Positions 17,382 through 25,413 of a stretch of DNA of 64,000 bases are shown here, piece by piece. Position 1 is the stretch's first letter. Every line of letters begins with the position of its first letter. The translations under genes were made by a program, and so were the position numbers. The notes below the pieces were generated by a model. It did no database searches and was not told the DNA's origin. It worked only from the letters and a program-made list of their open reading frames with translations. Source of the DNA: Cupriavidus sp. 2SB (GTDB lineage Bacteria; Pseudomonadota; Gammaproteobacteria; Burkholderiales; Burkholderiaceae); assembly GCF_005503625.1 (NCBI RefSeq), contig NZ_SCMX01000016.1, positions 1 to 64,000 on the forward strand, read 5' to 3'.

Positions 17382-18536
17382 TTACCCGATGGCCCGCAGG
17401 CCTTCGACGATGCGCACGCGCGCGGCCTGCACGGCGGGCACGATGGCGGCGGCGAGGCCCACCACCACGGCGCATGCGGCCTGCATCGCCATGGTCTCGT
17501 GCGAAACGGTGAACACCGGGAACACGCCGCCCACCGCCTGCTTGAAGAAGCTCGCCGCTGGTGGCGTGAGTAACATCCCTATCGCGCCGCCCACCATGCT
17601 GATGATCATCGACTCGCCAAACACCAGCAGCGACAGGAAGCCGGAGCCGAAGCCCAGGGCCTTGAGCGTGGCGTACTCGGTGATGCGCTCGCGGGCGCTC
17701 ATTGCCATCGCGTTGGCCATCACGGCCATGACGATCACGATCACCACATAGGACACCACGCGAATCGCCGCGATGATCTGGTTCGACATCGCCACGAAAC
17801 CGAGCTGGAACGCCTGCTCGGTCTCGGTCAGCGTCTCGGCCAGCGAGTTCTTGAAGACGTTGTCCACGGCGCGCGAGATGGCGGCGCCGTTGTCCGGATT
17901 GTCGATGCCGACCACGAATACGCCCACCTGATCCGCCTGCCGCGCGGTCTTCTTGCGCACGGTCTCGTTGAGGTAGTCCCAGTGGAAGATCATCTGGCGC
18001 GTGATGGTGGACTCATCCCGCCCCTCCATGATCCCGCGCACTACGAAATCCCAGGTGCCGGGGTAGATTGTGCCCTTGATCGGGATGACGTCGCCGACCT
18101 TGAAGCCATACGAATCGGCCAATTGGCGACCGATCAGCGCACCGCGCCGGTCGCGCTGGTAGTCCGCGCGTTCCTCTGGCTTGACGATGAATTCGGGATA
18201 AAGATCGAGATAGTTGTCGGAGACGGCGAACTGCGCGAAGAAGTTCTTGGGATCGCGATAGACGCCCCCGAACCAGTTGGAGCGCGCCACCTGCGTCACA
18301 CCATCCACGCCCTTGATGCGGTATTCGTAGTGCAGCGGCAGCGCAAACGTCAGAGAAATCGCGTTGCGCGTCACGAGCCGCGCATTCGACGCTGCCGAAG
18401 CCCCCGCGTACCAGGCATCCACCACGGTCTGCAGCAGCCCGTAGGCCAGCACCGCGATGACGAGGCCGAGCACGGTCAGCGCCGTGCGCAGCTTGTGGCG
18501 CATGGCGTTGCGAGCGATCAGCTTGGGCAGGTACAT
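17382..18536 (-). CDS. ABC transporter permease, FtsX/MacB type (first permease)
   Basis: A 384-aa protein of the same architecture as its neighbour: an opening helix (LRTALTVLGLVIAVLAYGLL), a periplasmic MacB_PCD-like domain, then three C-terminal helices with ITEYATLKALGFGSGFLSLL. The operon order adaptor, ATPase, permease, permease resembles MacAB-type or DevBCA-type tripartite exporters. Such systems move peptides, glycolipids or macrolides from the periplasm across the outer membrane together with a TolC-like channel, which is not in this window. Confidence 0.88.
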   Translation of the reverse strand: MYLPKLIARNAMRHKLRTALTVLGLVIAVLAYGLLQTVVDAWYAGASAASNARLVTRNAISLTFALPLHYEYRIKGVDGVTQVARSNWFGGVYRDPKNFFAQFAVSDNYLDLYPEFIVKPEERADYQRDRRGALIGRQLADSYGFKVGDVIPIKGTIYPGTWDFVVRGIMEGRDESTITRQMIFHWDYLNETVRKKTARQADQVGVFVVGIDNPDNGAAISRAVDNVFKNSLAETLTETEQAFQLGFVAMSNQIIAAIRVVSYVVIVIVMAVMANAMAMSARERITEYATLKALGFGSGFLSLLVFGESMIISMVGGAIGMLLTPPAASFFKQAVGGVFPVFTVSHETMAMQAACAVVVGLAAAIVPAVQAARVRIVEGLRAIG

Positions 18537-18547
18537 GATTGGGACGC

Positions 18548-19279
18548 TCAGGCACGCGGCCCGGGTTGGCGGCGCTCGGTCTGTAGCAACTCACCTTTTT
18601 CGAGATGGACCAGCGATTTGGCGGCTTCGGCGGCGTGGGCGTCGTGCGTGACCATGATGATGGTCTTGCCGACATCCGCGTTGAGTCGCTGCAGCATCGT
18701 CAGGATCTCGGTGGCGGAGGTGCGGTCCAGGTCGCCGGTCGGCTCGTCGGCCACGATCAGCGTGGGGTCGGTAATCAGCGCACGGGCAATGGCTACGCGC
18801 TGCTGCTGGCCGCCTGACAGTTCCGACGGATAGTGATCCATGCGATCGCCCAAGTTGACCATCCGCAGCACCATCTCCACACGCTCGCGCCGCTCCGCGC
18901 GGCCCAGCCGCGTCAGCATCAGCGGCAGCTCCACATTCTCGTAGGCGGTCAGCACCGGCATCAGGTTGTAGAACTGGAAGATGAAGCCGACGTGCGCGGC
19001 ACGCCAGTCCGCCAACGATGCCTCGGGCAGTTCCGAGATATCGACGCCGCCCACCAGCAACTCGCCACTGTCAGGACGATCGATGCCGGCGATCAGGTTC
19101 AGCAGCGTGCTCTTGCCCGAACCGGACGGCCCCATGAGCGCGATGAAATCTCCCTCGGCGATGTCGAGCGAGATATCGGACAGCACCGGCACAGTCTGCG
19201 CGCCGCGCTGGTACGACTTGGCGAGGTGGCGGATCGAGACGAGCGGGGCGGGGTGGGTCACAGCGGAGGCTTCGGCCAT
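18548..19279 (-). CDS. ABC transporter ATP-binding protein (MacB/LolD type)
   Basis: A 243-aa ATPase with Walker A GPSGSGKST, Q-loop FIFQFYNLMPVLTAYEN, signature LSGGQQQRVAIARAL, Walker B LIVADEPTGDLD, and a switch His in MVTHDAHAAE. The GDLD after Walker B and the short length are typical of the LolD/MacB/FtsE group that drives FtsX-like permeases. It lies between the adaptor and permease genes and should energise both permeases. Confidence 0.95.
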   Translation of the reverse strand: MAEASAVTHPAPLVSIRHLAKSYQRGAQTVPVLSDISLDIAEGDFIALMGPSGSGKSTLLNLIAGIDRPDSGELLVGGVDISELPEASLADWRAAHVGFIFQFYNLMPVLTAYENVELPLMLTRLGRAERRERVEMVLRMVNLGDRMDHYPSELSGGQQQRVAIARALITDPTLIVADEPTGDLDRTSATEILTMLQRLNADVGKTIIMVTHDAHAAEAAKSLVHLEKGELLQTERRQPGPRA

Positions 19280-19282
19280 GGC

Positions 19283-20491
19283 TTACTTCTTCGTCACGGT
19301 GACCTTGGCGCCATCGGCCAGCTTGTCGCCGGGCGCCAGCACCACGGTGTCGCCAGCCTTCACACCCTGCACGGCCACCAGTTCGCCGATCTTCGCGCCG
19401 CGTGTCACCGGCACCTGCCTGGCCTTGCCGTCGGCGATCAGGAACACCACGGGCTTGCCATCGCGCTCGACCACGGCCGAAGGTTGCACGGCGGTCTGCG
19501 GCTTGTTGTCCTCGGGTGGCACCGGCTTGGACAGGAACGCGATCTTGGCGCTCATATCGGGCAGCACGCGCGCATCGCGATCCACGAAACGCACCTTGAC
19601 GAGCACGGTGGCCTTGGAGCGGTCGACGGTTGGCACGATGCGCGACACGCGACCGGCCATTCGCAGGTTCGGCAGTGCATCGAGCAGGATTTCGCACGGC
19701 TGATCGACGGTGATCCTGGCGATATTCGATTCGGACACATCCGCTTCCACTTCCAGCGTATCCATGTCGGCAATCGTGACGATGGCGCCCTTGGTGTCGG
19801 CGGCGGCGGAGAACGGCGTAATGTTGTCGCCCACGTTGGCATGGCGGATCAGGACCACGCCGTCGAACGGTGCGCGGATTACGGTCTGCTCCACGGAGAC
19901 TTCTGCCGCACGGGCATTGGCCTTGGCCGAGGTGATGGACGCCTGCGCGTTGCCGATCGACGCCCGCGCCTTGTTGAAGCGCGCCAGATCCGCATCGTAT
20001 TGCTGCTTCGAGATCGCCTTCGGTTCCAGCAGCATTTCCGAGCGCTTCAGATTGACCTCGGCATCGCGCAGTTCGGCCTGCTGCAGTTGAAGATTGGCTT
20101 CGGCCACCTGCACCTGGGCACGGGCCTGCGCAGCGGACGCTTCCACGTCGCGGCTTTCCACGCGGGCGATGATCTCGTCTTTCTTCACGCGCGAGCCTTC
20201 CAGCACGCCCAGCCATTCCAGGCGGCCCTGTGCCTTCGACGCGACGGCGGCCTTGCGCTGCGGCACCACGTAGCCCGTGGCGTTCAGCATCGTGTAATTC
20301 TGGGAGGGGTAGGCGGCGGTGATCGTGGTGCTTTCCACGGCCTGCGGGCCGGTAAGCTTGAGGCCGACGCCAACCACGGCCAACAGGATCACTGCGATGA
20401 CCGCATAGCGCACCCAGCGGCGACGCCTGCGAGGCGCGGGCGCCATGGCGCTGCGGTCGATTTTCAGCTTGCTCAGGTCTTGGTCAGCCAA
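19283..20491 (-). CDS. Periplasmic adaptor (HlyD/MacA-like membrane fusion protein)
   Basis: A 402-aa adaptor with an N-terminal anchor helix (WVRYAVIAVILLAVVGVGL), a lipoyl-like strand pair (GYVVPQRKAAVASKAQGRLEWL and APFDGVVLIRHANVGD), a coiled-coil hairpin of about 100 residues between them, and beta-barrel and membrane-proximal domains after them. It links the inner-membrane ABC pump to an outer-membrane channel. It is the first gene of the operon. Confidence 0.92.
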   Translation of the reverse strand: MADQDLSKLKIDRSAMAPAPRRRRRWVRYAVIAVILLAVVGVGLKLTGPQAVESTTITAAYPSQNYTMLNATGYVVPQRKAAVASKAQGRLEWLGVLEGSRVKKDEIIARVESRDVEASAAQARAQVQVAEANLQLQQAELRDAEVNLKRSEMLLEPKAISKQQYDADLARFNKARASIGNAQASITSAKANARAAEVSVEQTVIRAPFDGVVLIRHANVGDNITPFSAAADTKGAIVTIADMDTLEVEADVSESNIARITVDQPCEILLDALPNLRMAGRVSRIVPTVDRSKATVLVKVRFVDRDARVLPDMSAKIAFLSKPVPPEDNKPQTAVQPSAVVERDGKPVVFLIADGKARQVPVTRGAKIGELVAVQGVKAGDTVVLAPGDKLADGAKVTVTKK

Positions 20492-20607
20492 TTTGGAAAC
20501 CCTGGGAACCGTATGGGAGCGGCATGCGGAGGATCACACATCCCCCGCATGCCGGAAAAGGCTCCCAGTATAGCGGCGTAGCAAGTCTGAAACGCGGGAA
20601 AGCGACG

Positions 20608-22020
20608 TTACAGCAGCTTGCCCGGATTCATGATGCCGCTGGGGTCGAACACCTGCTTGATGGCACGCATCAGGCGTAGTTCGAGCGGGTCCTTGAGCGT
20701 CAGGAAGGCGTCGCGTTTCAACTGGCCGATGCCGTGCTCGGCGCTGATGCTGCCGTTGTAGCGCGCCACTTCCTCCATCACCTCGTCGCTGACCGGCTTG
20801 CCTTCGCCCAGCGCCCATTTCGGATCGGCACCGAGCGGACGCGACAGGTTGTAGTGCAGGTTGCCATCGCCGAAGTGCCCAAAGATAAACGGGCGGATGC
20901 CGGGGTGGCGCGACTTGAGCCGGGCTTCCATCGATTCCATGAACGCCGGGATGCTCTCGATGGGCAGCGACACGTCGTGCTTCAGATGCAGGCCGTCCAT
21001 GCGCTGCGCTTCGGAGATTTCCTCGCGCAGCTTCCACAGGCCCTGCAACTGGGCCAGCGAGGCGGAGACGGCAGCGTCGAGGCACAGCCCTTGTTCCAGC
21101 GCCTCGCCAATCACCGATTCCAGCAGCGCGTTCAGAACATCCTCCGAAGCCGTATCGGCAATTTCCAGCAGCACATAGGCGGGATGGCGGTCGGGGAAGG
21201 GCGCCTGGACGTTTTCGGCATGTTTCAGCACGAGTTCCAGGCACTCGCCGGTGAAGAACTCGTACGCCTGCAAGCGCGCGCCGCAACGGGCGAACAACAG
21301 CGAGTACAACTGCAGCGCTTGCTGCGAGGATTCCACGGCGGCCAGCACCACGGCGCGCGAATCAGCACGCGGCGAGAGGCGCAGCGCGGCGGCGGTGATG
21401 ATGCCGAGCGTACCTTCTGATCCGATCAGCAGTTGCTTGAGGTCGTAGCCGGTGTTGTCCTTGCGCAGCGTGCGCAGGCCATGAAAGATCTCGCCGTTCG
21501 GCAATACCGCTTCCACGCCGAGCACCAGTTCGCGCGTCATGCCATAGCGCACCACGTTCACGCCGCCGGCGTTGGTGGCGAGATTGCCGCCGATCTGGCA
21601 CGAATCCTCGGCTGCCAGCGACAGCGGGAACAGCCGGTCATGCTCCTCGGCCGCGCGGCGCAGGTTGCCCAGGATGCAGCCAGCCTCGGCCACCATCGTA
21701 TTGGCGATGGTGTCGATCGAACGGATCTTGTCCATGCGGTCAAGGCTCAGGACCACGTTGGTTTGGCTGCCATCGGGCGCCGCGCCGCCACACAGGCCGG
21801 TATTGCCGCCACGCGGCACTACGGGCACACCGGCCTGCTGGCACATCGCCAGTGCCTGCGCCACCTGCTCGGTCGAGCGCGGGCGGACCACGGCCTGAGC
21901 CTGGCCCTTGTAGAGGCCGCGCCAGTCTGACAGCCACGGCGCCACGGCATCGGCGGCGGTAGACACCACGTCGGGTCCAAGGGCTTCGGTCAGGCGCTGG
22001 GCGAAATTCGTATCGGACAT
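20608..22020 (-). CDS. FAD-linked 2-hydroxyacid dehydrogenase (GlcD/D-lactate dehydrogenase family)
   Basis: A 470-aa flavoprotein. The PCMH FAD-binding domain shows VVPRGGNTGLCGGAAPDG and GNLATNAGGVNVVRYG; the C-terminal FAD-oxidase domain contains FGHFGDGNLHYNLS and ends with SAEHGIGQLKRDAF and MRAIKQVFDPSGIMNPGKLL. This matches glycolate oxidase subunit D, D-lactate and D-2-hydroxyglutarate dehydrogenases. No GlcE or GlcF subunit is adjacent, so a single-subunit D-2-hydroxyacid dehydrogenase is more likely. The ATG at 22020 is preferred over an upstream TTG at 22029. Confidence 0.9.
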   Translation of the reverse strand: MSDTNFAQRLTEALGPDVVSTAADAVAPWLSDWRGLYKGQAQAVVRPRSTEQVAQALAMCQQAGVPVVPRGGNTGLCGGAAPDGSQTNVVLSLDRMDKIRSIDTIANTMVAEAGCILGNLRRAAEEHDRLFPLSLAAEDSCQIGGNLATNAGGVNVVRYGMTRELVLGVEAVLPNGEIFHGLRTLRKDNTGYDLKQLLIGSEGTLGIITAAALRLSPRADSRAVVLAAVESSQQALQLYSLLFARCGARLQAYEFFTGECLELVLKHAENVQAPFPDRHPAYVLLEIADTASEDVLNALLESVIGEALEQGLCLDAAVSASLAQLQGLWKLREEISEAQRMDGLHLKHDVSLPIESIPAFMESMEARLKSRHPGIRPFIFGHFGDGNLHYNLSRPLGADPKWALGEGKPVSDEVMEEVARYNGSISAEHGIGQLKRDAFLTLKDPLELRLMRAIKQVFDPSGIMNPGKLL

Positions 22021-22063
22021 GATCGGCAAGGGAAAAGAAGGGAAACGGGAAAGTCGGCGGAAA

Positions 22064-22759
22064 TCAGGCGTCGCGCATGTTCAGGCCCAGGCGAAGGGCG
22101 GCGTTGCGCAGGTGCTGCGTGGTGTGCTGGCGTGCCAGATCGACGTCGCGTTCGCGGATCGCCTGGAAGATCGACAGGTGCTCTGCGTGCACTTGGCGCG
22201 GCAGCCCCGGCTGCTTGCTGGAATTGGTGCGCGCGGTCTGCACGGCGTGATGCAGTTGCAGGTTCATGTATTGGAGCAACTGCAGGTAATAGGGGTTGTG
22301 CGTGGCGGTGGCGACGGCGATATGGAACTGGATATCGGACTCCACGCCCTGCTCGGGGTCGTTGAGGTGCGTTCCCAGTTCGGCCAGCAACCCGGCCATG
22401 CGGGTGACGTCCTGCTCGGTACGATGCCGCGCCGCCATGGCCGCCGCCGATCCCTCCAGATCGATTCGTAGTTCGAAAATTGCGGCAAGGTCGGTGGTAT
22501 CGGTGCCACCCGCCAGCCGAAACCCGCTGTCGCTGACCCGCGACCGCACGGTGCTTCCCAGCCCCTGCCGGCTCTCGATCATGCCCTGCGAACGCAAATG
22601 CACCGTCACTTCCCGGATCACCGCAGCACTGACGCCAAAGCGCTCGCAAAGCTGCTTGCCCGTAGGCAGCCGCTCGCCCACGGGAAACGTCCCATCGGCT
22701 ATTTCGGCGCGCAACTGCTGGATGACGCGCTCGGTAAGGGTGATCGGCCTAGTTTGCAT
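22064..22759 (-). CDS. FadR-subfamily GntR transcriptional regulator
   Basis: A 231-aa regulator. The N-terminal GntR winged helix (LPTGKQLCERFGVSAAVIREVTVHLRSQGMI) is followed by an all-helical FCD ligand domain with the metal-binding pattern: an Asp in SDIQFHIAVATATHNPY and later His residues in QVHAEHLSIFQAIRERD. It is 43 bases upstream of the FAD dehydrogenase in the same direction and, like LldR or GlcC, probably senses that enzyme's hydroxyacid substrate. Confidence 0.9.
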   Translation of the reverse strand: MQTRPITLTERVIQQLRAEIADGTFPVGERLPTGKQLCERFGVSAAVIREVTVHLRSQGMIESRQGLGSTVRSRVSDSGFRLAGGTDTTDLAAIFELRIDLEGSAAAMAARHRTEQDVTRMAGLLAELGTHLNDPEQGVESDIQFHIAVATATHNPYYLQLLQYMNLQLHHAVQTARTNSSKQPGLPRQVHAEHLSIFQAIRERDVDLARQHTTQHLRNAALRLGLNMRDA

Positions 22760-23065
22760 GGGGAGGGAGTTTAGGCTCTTCTGGTTATATGAAAACCACA
22801 GGTAAACCCGTAGTTATTCTGTTTCCTTTCCCTCGGTTTGCTCCCCTCTCCCGCGAAGTGGGAGAGGGGTGGGGGAGAGGGCTGGAAGTTCTGCTTGCCG
22901 GCCACATCGCAATTTTCACGGCTGGCCCTCTCCCCCAGCCCCTCTCCCGCCTTGCGGGAGAGGGGAGCAAACCACATCAAACGCCCGCACCTTTCACTTC
23001 GTTACAGCCCCAACCTTCACCAGACGCTATCCTCGCCGCGTCCTCACACAACAAAGAGAAACACA
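22760..23065. other. Divergent intergenic region holding a REP-like element
   Basis: Spacer between the GntR gene (minus) and a small lipoprotein gene (plus). Apart from the REP-like element at 22835-22973 and an AT-rich 22775-22835, I see no further gene or confident promoter. Confidence 0.6.
22835..22973. repeat. REP-like paired hairpin element with 20-bp outer arms
   Basis: The outer arms 22835-22854 and 22954-22973 are perfect 20-base complements. Inside are two short hairpins with 3-base loops and a pairing of GGGGGAGAGGGCTGG with its complement near 22922-22937. The internal segment TCTGCTTGCCG is shared with the copy at 16062-16184, so this is one dispersed family. Confidence 0.75.
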
Positions 23066-23260
23066 ATGAAAAAACTAACGTTGCTGATGGCAGCATGCGC
23101 GGTGCTGCTTGGCGGGTGCGTGGTAGCGCCTTACGATCAACCGGGCGGCGGTGGTCCCGGCTGTCCGCCGGGGCAGGCCAAGAAGGGCAACTGCCGCGTG
23201 GACGGATACGGAAACGAATCGTTCTGCCCGCCCGGCAAGGCGAAAAAGGGCGAGTGCTGA
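23066..23260 (+). CDS. Small Cys-rich lipoprotein with CPPGxAKKGxC repeats
   Basis: A 64-aa protein. Its N-terminus (KKLTLLMAACAVLLGGC) is a lipoprotein signal with the modified Cys at residue 18. The mature part has two copies of a short module, CPPGQAKKGNC and CPPGKAKKGEC, separated by RVDGYGNESF. With only about 47 mature residues, two lysine-rich loops each closed by two cysteines suggest disulfide-stabilised loops in the periplasm. AAAGAGAAA lies before the ATG. I do not recognise the family's function. Confidence 0.7.
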   Translation: MKKLTLLMAACAVLLGGCVVAPYDQPGGGGPGCPPGQAKKGNCRVDGYGNESFCPPGKAKKGEC

Positions 23261-23289
23261 TGCGGGCGTAAATGCTGGAAGGCAGGCGG

Positions 23290-24453
23290 TCAGAGCTTGC
23301 CTTCCAACGCCTTTCGTTCCTTCCACATCTCCTGCACAAACGGATCTGTCACCCCATACAGCCCGTGCCCCTTGCGCATGATGAGGTTGCCGGCCATCAG
23401 TTCATTGACCAGCGGCTGGGCTTCTTCGACCTTGACCTCCCGGCCGATGGCCTTCGAATACGCCACTGCCGCTTCGGCGGAGAACAGGCCGCGCGCATCG
23501 CCTTCCGCTGAGGCAATCCGGTCAAAGATTGCGGTAGCCAGCCCGCCCAGTTGCTCCAGCTTGACGAGCTCCAGATCGGCCGCCGCAGAACGCAATGTGT
23601 TCGCGATGACCGGCAGGTATTCGTCGGGGTTGCTGCCTTCCGGCAGGTGGAAGTGCAACTGCCGCAACGCCCGGATCATTTCCTCGGGTCGGTGCCCCAG
23701 CGTCTGGAACGCTTTCATCGCCACGTCGGGCGAGGGCAGGGCGGTGGCGCCTTCGGCGGCTAGCCGCTCCAGCAGGTGATCGACATAGCGTTTGTCGAGG
23801 ACGGGATAGGCCACCGACGTGGCCCCGCTGAACGCCTGGTTGCGCCGCGCAGTGAGTTCGCCGACGAGTGCCCGGTGCGAGCCGGTGCCGACGAACAGGA
23901 AATGTCCTGGCGTATCGGGCCGGGGATTGATCGCATCGCGCGCCGCCTTCAGGGCCAGCAGCATCTGGTTGCCTTCGTCCGAGGTGATGGCGTGCTGCAC
24001 CTCGTCGACGATCAGGACCACATCCGTGCGCGCCTGATCCACCACCTCGGTCAGTGCTTGCGCCAGCGTGGCGCCGCCCGGATCGCCCAGGCTATCGAGC
24101 TTGAAACCGAACTTGAATCCCAGCGCGCCCACATCCGCACCGGTCAGTCGCCTGAGCCGGCGCGTGATGGCGCTGGTCGGCGACTCCAGCTCGCCGAGCG
24201 CCTTCTTTACCGCGGCAAGGATCAGGGCGGCAGGGCTGCGTTGGGTATCGCTCCAGAGATCGACGTAGATGACCAGCGCGCCCATTTCCTCCAGCGCCGG
24301 GATCAGGTCGTTCATCACGAACGTGGTCTTGCCGATGCGGCGCAGGCCGGAGAGGAACAGCCCCGAACGCAGGCCCTCGTCAAGCACGCCCGGAAACAGC
24401 AACTGTTTTGCCATTTGCCGCGCCAGTTCAGGGCGGCGGTAGATGTCGCTCAT
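23290..24453 (-). CDS. AAA-family ATPase (archaeal-ATPase/ORC-like) with C-terminal winged helix
   Basis: A 387-aa P-loop ATPase. Walker A is GLRRIGKTTF (near residue 37), Walker B VVLIVDEVQHA, and a sensor-like FLFVGTGSHRAL follows. The C-terminus (VEEAQPLVNELMAGNLIMRKGHGLYGVTDPFV) looks like a winged helix. Such proteins belong to the STAND/archaeal ATPase group; many are uncharacterised, and some act in mobile-element or defence contexts. It is a single gene with an AT-rich upstream region (24460-24545). Nothing adjacent indicates a partner. Confidence 0.7.
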   Translation of the reverse strand: MSDIYRRPELARQMAKQLLFPGVLDEGLRSGLFLSGLRRIGKTTFVMNDLIPALEEMGALVIYVDLWSDTQRSPAALILAAVKKALGELESPTSAITRRLRRLTGADVGALGFKFGFKLDSLGDPGGATLAQALTEVVDQARTDVVLIVDEVQHAITSDEGNQMLLALKAARDAINPRPDTPGHFLFVGTGSHRALVGELTARRNQAFSGATSVAYPVLDKRYVDHLLERLAAEGATALPSPDVAMKAFQTLGHRPEEMIRALRQLHFHLPEGSNPDEYLPVIANTLRSAAADLELVKLEQLGGLATAIFDRIASAEGDARGLFSAEAAVAYSKAIGREVKVEEAQPLVNELMAGNLIMRKGHGLYGVTDPFVQEMWKERKALEGKL

Positions 24454-24621
24454 CGTCCGGTTTATCGTGAATTATTGAATTCCAATAATTATAGGGATTT
24501 CATAAAGCGAAGTAAAAGCCGATTTTAGTGCGTCATCAATAACTTTTTGGCGGGGTTATCGGCGAAAGCATGGAGTGCAGGCACAATACGACGCACTTTC
24601 CTTGAATTTGTCGCCCTCGCC

Positions 24622-24984
24622 ATGAACCTGTCTCCAGCCATTCCCATCCTGCGGATCTTCTCTGTCGAGAAGGCGCGCGAGTTCTACATCGATTTCCTGG
24701 GTTTCAAGTTGGATTGGGAGCACACCTTCGGCGAGAACTTCCCGCTGTACATGCAGGTGTCGCGCTCCGGTCTGACGTTGCATCTGAGCGAGCACTACGG
24801 CGACGCCACCCCCGGCTCGGCCGCCTATATCCCTATCGACGATGCCGACGCGCTGCAGCGCGAACTGATCGCCAAGGATTACCGCCATGCCAAGCCCGGC
24901 GTGGAGGATGTGGAATGGGCGCGGCAGGTGCGGCTGACCGATCCGTTCGGCAACCGGCTCTGCTTCTCGCAGCCGAAGGAATAA
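24622..24984 (+). CDS. Glyoxalase/bleomycin-resistance superfamily protein
   Basis: A 120-aa single VOC-fold protein: PILRIFSVEKAREFYIDFLGF at the start, TLHLSEHYGD in the middle and VRLTDPFGNRLCFSQ at the end, the last being the usual edge strand. This resembles the bleomycin-binding-like group but is generic. The ATG at 24622 is chosen because the first beta strand starts just after it. It is convergent with another VOC gene only six bases away. Confidence 0.8.
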   Translation: MNLSPAIPILRIFSVEKAREFYIDFLGFKLDWEHTFGENFPLYMQVSRSGLTLHLSEHYGDATPGSAAYIPIDDADALQRELIAKDYRHAKPGVEDVEWARQVRLTDPFGNRLCFSQPKE

Positions 24985-24990
24985 GCGCGG

Positions 24991-25413
24991 TCAGTCAGCC
25001 GGCAGGATCTGCGGATTCCAGACCACCTCCCACAGGTTGCCGTCAGGGTCCTGGAAGTAGCCGGCATAGCCGCCGTAGAAGGTGTCCTGCGCCGGTTTGA
25101 CGATGTGTCCGCCGGCCTGTTTTGCCTGCGCCATCACACGATCCACTTCGGCCTTGTCCGCGACGTTGTGCCCGATCGAGAAGCCGGTCGGGCAGGGTGC
25201 GGATGCAGGCAGCCCCGTGTCCCAGGCCAGATCCTTGCGCGGCCAGAGTCCCAGTTTCAGCCCCGGCTGCAGATCGAAGAACGCCACGGCGCCGTGTTCG
25301 AACTCACGTCCGATGACGCCTCCGGTGGGCAGTCCGAGTCCATCGCGATAGAACACCACGGCGCGGTCGAGATCGGCCACACCCAATGTCAGTACGGTGA
25401 TTCGCGGTTTCAT
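24991..25413 (-). CDS. VOC-family protein
   Basis: A 140-aa vicinal-oxygen-chelate protein: ITVLGVADLDRAVVFYRDGLG-type opening (ITVLTLGVADLDRAVVFYRD), a central RVMAQAKQAGGHIVKPAQDT, and GGYAGYFQDPDGNLWEVVWN at the end. The enzyme class cannot be assigned. Its ATG overlaps the stop of the Na/Pi transporter gene by four bases, so it is the second gene of a two-gene operon. Confidence 0.82.
   Translation of the reverse strand: MKPRITVLTLGVADLDRAVVFYRDGLGLPTGGVIGREFEHGAVAFFDLQPGLKLGLWPRKDLAWDTGLPASAPCPTGFSIGHNVADKAEVDRVMAQAKQAGGHIVKPAQDTFYGGYAGYFQDPDGNLWEVVWNPQILPAD

Noticed and set aside
18833..20581. A 582-codon plus-strand frame across the ABC ATPase and adaptor genes.
   Set aside because: It is antisense to conserved proteins with full ABC motifs; its composition (His/Arg/Gly-rich) is that of a frame shadow.
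22835..22973. Long inverted repeats that could be the ends of an insertion sequence.
   Set aside because: The arms enclose only about 100 bases, without a transposase, and the same element occurs elsewhere; it fits a REP-like element.
1743..22973. Repeated palindromes as a possible CRISPR array.
   Set aside because: Copies are kilobases apart and not regularly spaced, with no cas genes.
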